Source: Bacillota bacterium (GTDB taxonomy: Bacteria; Bacillota; Clostridia; Lachnospirales; Lachnospiraceae). From it: 64,000 nucleotides of DNA. The translations under genes were made by a program, and so were the position numbers. Below, one piece after another: positions 34,368 to 41,986 of the stretch. Position 1 is the stretch's first letter. The number at the start of each line of letters is the position of its first letter. The notes under the pieces are model-generated. The model was given only the letters and a program-made list of their open reading frames with translations. It did no database searches and had not been told where the DNA came from. The stretch lies in the NCBI GenBank assembly GCA_023458035.1, contig JAEXAX010000017.1:68970-132969 (forward strand). Reading direction: 5' to 3'.

Positions 34368-34802
34368 ATGTTAAAAGGGATTCCGAAGATTCTTTCGCCG
34401 CAGCTTTTAAAGGTGTTATGTGAAATGGGACACAGTGACCGGCTCGTCATTGCCGACGGTAATTTTCCGGTCGAAACGATGGGAAAAAACGCTATCGTAA
34501 TACGGATGGACGGGCATAATGTGCCGGAGATCCTGGATGCCATTTTAGAGGTATTTCCCCTTGACACATACACTGACAAGCCTGTAAACTTAATGGAAGT
34601 AGTGGCTGGCGATACCGTGGAGACCCCGATTTGGGACACCTATAAGGATATTGTAAAGAAACACGATTCAAGAGGGGCAGAGGCTTTTGGAAATATCGAA
34701 CGCTTCAGATTTTATGATGAAGCAAGAGCGGCATACTGTATTATTGCTACCGGCGAAGCTGCCTTGTATGCCAATATTATGCTGCAAAAAGGCGTGCTCT
34801 AA
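34368..34802 (+). CDS. fucU: RbsD/FucU-family sugar mutarotase (FucU-like)
   Basis: 144 residues, the family length. It interconverts alpha and beta anomers of an imported sugar, L-fucose for FucU or ribose for RbsD. The N-terminal LKGIPKILSPQLLKVLCEMGHSD with the catalytic His, VIADGNFP and the C-terminal ATGEAALYANIMLQKGV fit FucU better than RbsD. No fucose isomerase, kinase or aldolase is in the window, so the breakdown genes are elsewhere or the sugar differs. Confidence 0.85.
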   Translation: MLKGIPKILSPQLLKVLCEMGHSDRLVIADGNFPVETMGKNAIVIRMDGHNVPEILDAILEVFPLDTYTDKPVNLMEVVAGDTVETPIWDTYKDIVKKHDSRGAEAFGNIERFRFYDEARAAYCIIATGEAALYANIMLQKGVL

Positions 34803-34859
34803 AGCAGATGTATAAAGAGCCGGATACCGGTTCGTCACATCACTTGAAAATGTGTATTT

Positions 34860-34887
34860 GGCCGAAGGATAATCCTTCGGCCTTTTT
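34860..34887 (+). terminator. Terminator after the mutarotase gene
   Basis: A 10-base GC-rich stem (GGCCGAAGGA/TCCTTCGGCC) with a three-base loop and five T. Confidence 0.93.
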
Positions 34888-34928
34888 CAGCTTTTGTTAA
34901 GAAGACATAGCATAGAGAGGAGCAGCAG

Positions 34929-37370
34929 ATGAAACTGATCCGTCGGATCCTGATCGGTACAGGAACCTTTGTAGTGGCATTCATGGCCATGTATGTCATG
35001 ATCAATATGAAAAATAAAACTGTGAATTATCAAAGTGACAGCTGGCAGCAGCAGCTGCCGGTGGCCTATTTGACGGTGGGCGAGAAACGCATCAATCCGA
35101 TGTTTGCACACCTACAGCCATTGCCGCCGGTTTTGACAGATGCCGATCTTTTTGTAACCGGACAGCAGGCAGAGGTGCCGATGCAGGTGCAGCTGAATCA
35201 GGCGGAGGTCAAGGAGATTCGCTTTAAACTCTATGACATGCAAAATAATGTCAAAGAAATAGAATATTCAGTGGTAGGAGAAAGTCGAGAGGAGGGGGGA
35301 CTGTTATCCTTTTTGGTAAGGCCGAAGCATGCGCTGACCGAAGGGCAGAGTTATCTGCTGGAACTCGGATTGGAGGATGGCCGGCTCGGTCGCACGTTGT
35401 ATTATTATTCCAGACTGGAGAAGCGGACTGATCTGGTAGTGGAAGACTATCTGACATATGTAGAGCGTTTTTTTACCAGCACCATCAATGGCAGCAGTCT
35501 GTCCGAACTGTCGAATCAAATTACCTATCAAAATACGGCAACCCCGTATTACTGTGATATGACGACCGGCGAAACGGCCATTTTATGGGGCCGCCGACAG
35601 CCGAAATTACTGCAGAGTCCGATACCTCGGTTGATTCAGGCTGGCGCCAGGAGTATTTCGGTTGTACAAGGGTATCGTGTCATGGATCAGGCGGAGGAGG
35701 TCAGAGCCGATGAGGTCTATCGTATGAATGCGGCGGATGGAAAGATACAGTTGTTGGCCTATGAAAGAAGCATGACCAGAGGCGGGATCTCGGCGGCCGG
35801 TATTAGCGGTGGTTCGATAACTCTGGAAACGGCAGAAACCAGACCACAGTTCGCAGCTGCCAGGGATCGCCGAAGCTTTGCCATCATCGAAGGAGATAGC
35901 CTCTGGAGTTATCGCGCAGATGAGGGAGAACTGAATTTGGTATATGGACCGGGCAGTAGACAGACCGGTCGGGACGGTGCGGCAAAGGACCAGGCGATTC
36001 GTATTCAGCAGATCGACGATGACGGCAGTATCACTTTTTTTGTCGGCGGTTATATGCATTCGAGCCTGCTTGAAGGAAAAACAGGGATAGCGGTTTACCG
36101 CTATGATCAGACAGCGCATGTGACGAAACAGATCGGCTTTATAGATATCAATGAGGCCGGTGCTCTGATTGCCGATCAGATGAAAGACTTTACTTACCTA
36201 AATGAGCAGCAGGAGCTGTTTTTTGTGCTGGAAGGAAATCTTTATCAGGCCAAGATGGCCGAGGGGACCTTGTTCAGTCTGCAGGGGCAGGACTGGCAGC
36301 CGGTGACTGAAATTCTTCCTCCGGGCAAGCTGACCGATTACCGGGTATCCGGCTCCGGCCGTCAATTTGCCATCTATCAGGGTGTGGATATCCGTCATGC
36401 GCAGTCGGTTGAGATTTATGATTTAGAAAGTGGCCGTAAGCGTATCATTCAAGCGGCAGACGGTGAGCGGGTCAGACCGGGGCTCTTCTTAAATGAAGAT
36501 TATGTCTACGGCTTGGCCAAGGAAGGTGATCTGAGTGCCGATGATAAGGGCAGACCGCTGCTCGGCTGCTATAGTCTGGAGGTACAAAACTCGACCGGAG
36601 AGGTTGTAAGCCGATATCAAAAGGACGGAATTTTTATCGGCAATTGGCTGGTGGAGGATCATGCCATCACCTTAAAGGGCTATCAGAAGGTTGACGGCTA
36701 TTATGTACAGACCACTGAAGACCATATCATTAATAATGCCGGCAAAGAAGACCGGGAGATCAAGCTGCAGCAGTCTGATAAAGGTTCCTGGAAGCTGTTA
36801 TTTGAAGGAAAAAGCGCAGATAAAACAGAGCAAATGACGATTTCCGTGCAACAGGGAAAAGGGTTGCTGGGTATACCCCTTAAGGTATCGACAGCCCAAG
36901 CCGGCTATCTGGTATTTTCCAAAGGAAATCTGGTCGATCGCACAACGGATGCCGGAAGTGCGCTGCGGCAGGCTGATGCCGGTCAGGGGCGGATCGAAAC
37001 CGAAAATCGGCGATTGTTCTGGCAGCGCGGAGAGCTACGTCCGCTCGGGCGTGTGTTGGAGACGGACGACCTGCCCAAAGAGGAGCTCAGAGCGGCATTG
37101 GCCGCGGTGGATCGGTCAGGAGCGACCAATGCCGGAATACTGGATGCCTCAGGAGCTGATATTGGCAGTTTATATAATTTTTTAAGCGACGGAAAGGCAA
37201 TCGCCACTGTGAATAGCCAGCATGAAGCTGTTCTGCTGTATGGTTATGATTTGCAGGGGGTCCATGTCTTAAAGCTGTCGGATCAGTCAACGGAAACGTA
37301 TCCCTATGCCAAGGTGACACAGGCGTTGGGTGGCGAAGACCGGTTGTGGTTGATTCAGATCGGAAAGTGA
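34929..37370 (+). CDS. Large membrane-anchored extracytoplasmic protein of unknown function
   Basis: 813 residues. A single N-terminal membrane helix (about 7-27) anchors a long outward-facing body. The body (about 40-700) has many short beta-type segments such as DRRSFAIIEGDSLWSYRADEG-like and FYLNEQQELFFVLEGNLYQ-like units and could contain a beta-propeller. The last 80 residues, with LYNFLSDGKAIATVNS followed by HEAVLLYGYDLQGVHVL, resemble the C-terminal half of papain-like C39/BtrH folds around the catalytic His. I see no clear catalytic Cys before it. No function is assigned. It ends seven bases before the shikimate kinase gene. Confidence 0.75.
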   Translation: MKLIRRILIGTGTFVVAFMAMYVMINMKNKTVNYQSDSWQQQLPVAYLTVGEKRINPMFAHLQPLPPVLTDADLFVTGQQAEVPMQVQLNQAEVKEIRFKLYDMQNNVKEIEYSVVGESREEGGLLSFLVRPKHALTEGQSYLLELGLEDGRLGRTLYYYSRLEKRTDLVVEDYLTYVERFFTSTINGSSLSELSNQITYQNTATPYYCDMTTGETAILWGRRQPKLLQSPIPRLIQAGARSISVVQGYRVMDQAEEVRADEVYRMNAADGKIQLLAYERSMTRGGISAAGISGGSITLETAETRPQFAAARDRRSFAIIEGDSLWSYRADEGELNLVYGPGSRQTGRDGAAKDQAIRIQQIDDDGSITFFVGGYMHSSLLEGKTGIAVYRYDQTAHVTKQIGFIDINEAGALIADQMKDFTYLNEQQELFFVLEGNLYQAKMAEGTLFSLQGQDWQPVTEILPPGKLTDYRVSGSGRQFAIYQGVDIRHAQSVEIYDLESGRKRIIQAADGERVRPGLFLNEDYVYGLAKEGDLSADDKGRPLLGCYSLEVQNSTGEVVSRYQKDGIFIGNWLVEDHAITLKGYQKVDGYYVQTTEDHIINNAGKEDREIKLQQSDKGSWKLLFEGKSADKTEQMTISVQQGKGLLGIPLKVSTAQAGYLVFSKGNLVDRTTDAGSALRQADAGQGRIETENRRLFWQRGELRPLGRVLETDDLPKEELRAALAAVDRSGATNAGILDASGADIGSLYNFLSDGKAIATVNSQHEAVLLYGYDLQGVHVLKLSDQSTETYPYAKVTQALGGEDRLWLIQIGK

Positions 37371-37377
37371 GGAAAGC

Positions 37378-37890
37378 ATGAAGAATAATATCGTACTGAT
37401 CGGCATGCCGGGAGCCGGAAAAAGCACCATCGGTGTGGTGGCGGCCAAAATGCTGGGATATGATTTTCTGGATAGTGACCTTGAGATCCAACGGCAATAT
37501 GGGAAAACATTGCCTCAGCTTCTGCAAGAGTACGGAACAGAGGGTTTTAATCAGATAGAAAATGAGGTTAATGCCGGACTGAACTGTCGAAGAACAGTGA
37601 TTGCAACCGGCGGCAGCGTAATTTACGGACAGCAGGCCATGGAACAGCTGGCTAAGCTCGGACACATTGTATACATCCGCCTGAGCTTTGAAGAGATTGA
37701 ACGGCGGCTGGGAGATTTGCGGCAGCGAGGCGTTTCCATTAAGGAGGGGATGAGCCTGCGTGACCTGTATGAGGAAAGGGTTCCATTGTATGAACACCAT
37801 GCAGAGCTGATCTTTGAAGCAGAACGCTACGATCTGCGCGAATCAGCGGAAGTTCTGGTTCGTCAGCTTGCACAACAAATAGAATTATGA
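37378..37890 (+). CDS. aroK: Shikimate kinase
   Basis: 170 residues. It phosphorylates shikimate with ATP in aromatic amino-acid synthesis. The P-loop GMPGAGKST (9-17), the shikimate-binding DSDLEIQ, the GGSV segment and the lid Arg region (YEERVPLYEHHAE) are in the right order. It follows the large unknown protein gene by seven bases; no other aro genes are nearby. Confidence 0.93.
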   Translation: MKNNIVLIGMPGAGKSTIGVVAAKMLGYDFLDSDLEIQRQYGKTLPQLLQEYGTEGFNQIENEVNAGLNCRRTVIATGGSVIYGQQAMEQLAKLGHIVYIRLSFEEIERRLGDLRQRGVSIKEGMSLRDLYEERVPLYEHHAELIFEAERYDLRESAEVLVRQLAQQIEL

Positions 37891-37895
37891 TAGCA

Positions 37896-37924
37896 TACAG
37901 GAATGGGCTTTTCCCATTCCTGTA
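37896..37924 (+). terminator. Hairpin after aroK
   Basis: A perfect 12-base stem (TACAGGAATGGG/CCCATTCCTGTA) with a five-base loop, followed by ATTTA rather than a full T run. Confidence 0.65.
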
Positions 37925-38049
37925 TATTTATCCGGAATAGACGCGTGAAAAGCCGGTTCCTCATCCGCTTGCATATGAGGATTTGAAAGGGAAAGGAGAA
38001 GTGAGGCGGCACACCTCAGCAGACAGAAATGTTGACCGATACAGGTCAG

Positions 38050-38195
38050 AATTAGCGCCAGAGCCCGGTGCCTCCGGTTATTCGGATGGGTTGACGAGGA
38101 GTGAAGTGATCGAAAATTCGGCGGATGCTTCAACGCAGCCAGGCTGCGAAGGGATCGACAAAACAGTGCAAGCTGACAAAACGATGCCAACCTGA
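38050..38195 (+). ncRNA. glmS ribozyme-riboswitch
   Basis: The 351 bases between aroK and glmS hold a self-cleaving glmS ribozyme. The core AGCGCCAGAG at the 5' end, GGTTGACGAGGAGTGAAG, then TGATCG and TTCGGCGGATGCTTC follow the consensus in order. Cleavage is predicted between A38054 and G38055. Glucosamine-6-phosphate is the cofactor: when it is abundant, the mRNA is cut, the 5'-hydroxyl end is degraded and GlmS synthesis falls. The 3' portion, with A-rich ACAAAAC repeats, extends to about 38195. The stretch 37925-38049 shows no clear gene or promoter. Confidence 0.95.
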
Positions 38196-38241
38196 ATAAA
38201 AGTTTATAAGATAAAAAATCGAATCATAAGGAGAAGACACT

Positions 38242-40059
38242 ATGTGTGGAATTATGGGCTATATTGGCAGCAATGACGGAAAGAAAGCGGTGCTGGAGGG
38301 CCTGCATAACCTGGAATACAGGGGCTATGACAGCGCCGGCATGGCTTTTTTACATAACAAAGAATGGATCATTGAAAAAGAGGTTGGTCGGGTGGCTAAT
38401 CTGGAGGCGGCTGTGGCGTCATATCAAGGAGTTTCGCCGCTGGCCATCGGACACACCCGTTGGGCAACCCACGGGGAGGCGACAACAGTGAACTGCCATC
38501 CGCATTCACATGGGGCGGTGACCCTGGTTCACAACGGAATCATAGAAAACTATCGGGAAATCGCCGCCATGCTGGAGGCCAGAGGGCTGGCGCCGATCTC
38601 GGAGACAGATACCGAGGTGGCGGCTCTGTTAATCGGCAGTCATTATCAGGGGAACCCACTAAAGACTCTGCGTGCCTGTCTGCCGTTACTGGAGGGATCT
38701 TACGCCTTCTGTATCGCCTTTGCCGATCATCCGGATACCTTGTTTGCAGCCAGAAAGGGCAGTCCGATCGTGGTGGCTAAAACAGAGGAAGAAGGATTGA
38801 TCTCTTCCGATATACTTGGAACGGCGGCTTACAGTAAAGAATTTTTTGCCATGCCGGAGATGAGCATCGTGGCGCTGTCCCAATCGGATGTGCATGTGTA
38901 TGATTATCGCCTGCATGAGCTGGAGCCGCAGTGGGAAACCATTGCCTGGGACGTGGAGGGCGCGCAGAAACAGGGTTATGAATTCTTTATGCAAAAGGAG
39001 ATACATGAACAGCCGCAGGCCTTTGAGCAGACGGTTCGTCCGCGTATCGCCGACGGCTTGCCGGATTTGCGTATCGATGGTATTGATGATGAAACCCTGG
39101 CCGCCGTTCAGGCTGTGGTGGTGGTCGGCTGCGGTACGGCCATGCACTCCGGTCTGGTTGGGAAGCATATGATCGAGCAAAATCTGCGGCTGCCGGTACA
39201 GGTAGAAATCGCCTCGGAGTTTCGCTACCGTGATCCGGTTTTTCTGCCGCAGACCCTGGCAGTCTTTGTATCCCAGTCGGGTGAAACGGCTGATACTCTG
39301 GCGGCGCTCAGATTAGCCAGGGAGCAGGGGGTGAAGACTCTGGCCATCGTCAATGTCAAGGGCTCCTCGATCGCCAGAGAAAGTGATTATGTATTATACA
39401 CCCATGCCGGCCCGGAAGTGGCGGTTGCCAGCACCAAGGCCTATATGGTCCAGCTGGCTGCCTTTTACCTGCTGGCCTGGAGAATTGCCCTGGTTCAGAA
39501 ACGGATGAGCAGGGAGGCGGTGAAGTGTCAGCTGCAGCAGTTTTTACAGCTGCCGCAACAGATGGAAGAGCTTCTTGCTTCGACTAAGCGTATGAAAAAG
39601 ACCGGCGACCTGTTGTCGGAACATACGGACCTGTTCTTTATCGGCCGCGGTCTGGACTATGCCCTCTCCATGGAGGGATCAATCAAATTAAAAGAAATCA
39701 GTTATATTCATTCGGAAGCCTATGCCGCCGGAGAATTAAAACACGGAACCATTTCACTGATCACCGAAGAAGTGCCCTGCATCGCTCTTGCCACGCAGCC
39801 TGCACTGTACAGTAAGATGATCTCGAATATCCGTGAGGTAAAGACCCGTGGAGCCTATGTGGTACTGATTTGTCAGGCCGACTTCCCGCAGGAGGAAGGC
39901 TTATATGATGTACGCTTTGATTTGCCGGCCTGTGAAGAACGGTTTGCGCCGTTTCTGGCAGTGATCCAGTTGCAGCTCATCGCCTACTATACATCATATG
40001 CCAAGGGACTGGATGTTGACCATCCGCGCAATCTGGCAAAATCCGTAACGGTCGAATAA
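38242..40059 (+). CDS. glmS: Glutamine-fructose-6-phosphate aminotransferase (isomerising)
   Basis: 605 residues. It makes glucosamine-6-phosphate, the precursor of UDP-GlcNAc used by MurA. Cys after the initiator Met (MCGIMGYIG) is the glutaminase nucleophile. The glutaminase domain spans about 1-230 (RWATHGEAT). Two SIS sugar-isomerase domains follow (SQSGETADTLAALR; ELKHGTISLI), with the C-terminal KSVTVE. The gene is controlled by the ribozyme immediately upstream. AAGGAGAAG precedes ATG 38242. Confidence 0.98.
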   Translation: MCGIMGYIGSNDGKKAVLEGLHNLEYRGYDSAGMAFLHNKEWIIEKEVGRVANLEAAVASYQGVSPLAIGHTRWATHGEATTVNCHPHSHGAVTLVHNGIIENYREIAAMLEARGLAPISETDTEVAALLIGSHYQGNPLKTLRACLPLLEGSYAFCIAFADHPDTLFAARKGSPIVVAKTEEEGLISSDILGTAAYSKEFFAMPEMSIVALSQSDVHVYDYRLHELEPQWETIAWDVEGAQKQGYEFFMQKEIHEQPQAFEQTVRPRIADGLPDLRIDGIDDETLAAVQAVVVVGCGTAMHSGLVGKHMIEQNLRLPVQVEIASEFRYRDPVFLPQTLAVFVSQSGETADTLAALRLAREQGVKTLAIVNVKGSSIARESDYVLYTHAGPEVAVASTKAYMVQLAAFYLLAWRIALVQKRMSREAVKCQLQQFLQLPQQMEELLASTKRMKKTGDLLSEHTDLFFIGRGLDYALSMEGSIKLKEISYIHSEAYAAGELKHGTISLITEEVPCIALATQPALYSKMISNIREVKTRGAYVVLICQADFPQEEGLYDVRFDLPACEERFAPFLAVIQLQLIAYYTSYAKGLDVDHPRNLAKSVTVE

Positions 40060-40103
40060 CCGTTACAAGCAAGAGTTTTGTTTGTAGTAGAAGGAGAACG
40101 CAA

Positions 40104-41780
40104 ATGAAGTTTTCAGAGATGCCCTATGTTCGTGTCGATATGGAAAAACTGACCGAGCAGTACAATGACCTGACAGCCCGCTTCGCGGCAGCAAAAAGCG
40201 GTGAGGAACAGTGGGAGATTCATCAGGAACAATACGCACTGAACAAGGATGTGAAAACCTCGATGACGCTGGCTCATATCCGTCACAGCATAGACACTAC
40301 GGATACCTTTTATAAGGCGGAAAAGGACTTTTTAGACGAAAATGAGCCGAAGCTGGCAGAGCTGGAGACCCGGTATCAAAAGCAGCTGCTGGAGTCCCCG
40401 TACAGGGCTTACCTGGAGGAAAAGATCGGGCCGGTTGCCTTTAAGAGTATGGAAATTGCCAAAAAGGCCTTTGATCCGAAGCTGATTCCGCTGATGCAGG
40501 AAGAAAATGCACTGGTGACCAGATATATGTCCTTACTCGCTTCGGCCAAAATCGAGTGGCAGGGAGAAACGCTGAATCTGTCTTTGATGCGTCCTTATAT
40601 GATTGACGCTGATCGGTCGGTGCGAAAGGAAGCCTATCGGAAGGCGCTGGCTTTTTTTGAAGAGAATGAGGAAAAGCTTGATGACATCTATGATCAGCTG
40701 GTAAAAAACCGAACCGCGCAGGCCAAGCTGCTCGGCATGGAGAACTATATCGAACTGGGTTACTACCGGATGAACCGTAATTCCTACAGCCGGGCCGAGG
40801 TGGAGCGCTTCCGCAAGCAGGTGAAGGAGATCTGGGTTCCTTTTGTGACTAAGATCCATGAGCAGAGACGGCAGCGTATCGGCGTGGAAAAGCTGACTTA
40901 TTATGATACCGGTGTTTACTTTGACTACGGCAATCCGGCGCCGCAGCAGGATCCGGCCGGTATTATGGAACTGGGGCAGAAGATGTATGCCGAGCTGTCA
41001 CCGGAAACGAAAGAATTTTTTGACTTTATGATGGAGAATGAGTTATTTGACGTACTGGGCCGCAAGACCAAACGTTCAGGCGGATATATGACCTATCTGC
41101 CGAATTATCAGGCTCCGTTCATCTTTGCCAATTTCAATGGCACTGCCGGTGATATTGATGTCATTACCCATGAATGCGGTCATGCCTTTCAGGGCTTTGT
41201 ATCCGGTAAGGATCCGATTCTTGAGCATGCCGAGATCACCATGGAAACGGCCGAAATACATTCCATGGCCATGGAGTTCTTCACCAACGACTGGATGCAT
41301 CTGTTCTTTGGTGAAAAAGCGGCTGATTTCCTGAAGATGCAGGCAGAGGATTCGGCGATTTTTATTCCTTACGGAACCATGGTGGATGAGTTCCAGCACA
41401 TCGTTTACGAAAAACCGGACATGACCCCGGCTGAACGAAAAGCTGTCTGGGCGAAGCTGGAGAAGGAATACCGACCGGGCATCGATGATTCGGAGAATGA
41501 TTACCTTGCTCGCGGCGGATTCTGGCAGAAGCAGCAGCATATTTATGTAAATCCTTTTTATTATATTGACTACTGTCTGGCTCAAAGCTGTGCCCTGCAG
41601 TATAAAATGCGCATGAAAGAGGATTTCAGGAGAGCCTGGGAAAGTTATCTGAAGCTCTGTGAACTGTCAGCTAAGAAGTTTTATCAGCCTATGTTGGCGG
41701 AAGTCGGCCTGAAATGTCCGTTTGATGCCGATTGCCTGAAGACCCTGCAGCAGGGGTTGGAACCGGTGCTGCTTTTATAA
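40104..41780 (+). CDS. pepF: M3 family oligoendopeptidase (PepF-like)
   Basis: 558 residues, no signal peptide, so cytosolic. The zinc motif HECGH (near residue 355) is followed about 25 residues later by the third ligand region TMETAEIHSMAMEFF. This fits the M3B oligoendopeptidase family, which cleaves short imported peptides. It sits directly upstream of a complete oligopeptide ABC operon, so it may degrade what that system imports. The start at 40104 follows AAGGAGAA. Confidence 0.9.
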   Translation: MKFSEMPYVRVDMEKLTEQYNDLTARFAAAKSGEEQWEIHQEQYALNKDVKTSMTLAHIRHSIDTTDTFYKAEKDFLDENEPKLAELETRYQKQLLESPYRAYLEEKIGPVAFKSMEIAKKAFDPKLIPLMQEENALVTRYMSLLASAKIEWQGETLNLSLMRPYMIDADRSVRKEAYRKALAFFEENEEKLDDIYDQLVKNRTAQAKLLGMENYIELGYYRMNRNSYSRAEVERFRKQVKEIWVPFVTKIHEQRRQRIGVEKLTYYDTGVYFDYGNPAPQQDPAGIMELGQKMYAELSPETKEFFDFMMENELFDVLGRKTKRSGGYMTYLPNYQAPFIFANFNGTAGDIDVITHECGHAFQGFVSGKDPILEHAEITMETAEIHSMAMEFFTNDWMHLFFGEKAADFLKMQAEDSAIFIPYGTMVDEFQHIVYEKPDMTPAERKAVWAKLEKEYRPGIDDSENDYLARGGFWQKQQHIYVNPFYYIDYCLAQSCALQYKMRMKEDFRRAWESYLKLCELSAKKFYQPMLAEVGLKCPFDADCLKTLQQGLEPVLLL

Positions 41781-41882
41781 AAAACAAAGAGGGCCCGGCA
41801 GCCAAACGGTCGAATGAAAGGGGAAAACCGGGGCTCGTGTCCGACTGAGAAAAACATTTGTTTGAGAAAAATGAAAAAACGA

Positions 41883-41911
41883 TTGTCAAATGTGAAAAAT
41901 TCGTGTATAAT
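41883..41911 (+). promoter_or_regulatory. Promoter of the opp operon
   Basis: TTGTCA (41883-41888), 17 bases, perfect TATAAT (41906-41911), about 75 bases before oppA. Confidence 0.88.
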
Positions 41912-41986
41912 CGTCGCATATAAGGAACGGTCGATAAAAAGACCTGAAATTATACAGAATAAATAGGAAAAAAGGAGAGAAAGATT

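Noticed and set aside
37983..38195. A 70-residue plus-strand frame between aroK and glmS
   Set aside because: It coincides with the glmS ribozyme, whose conserved RNA motifs explain the sequence.
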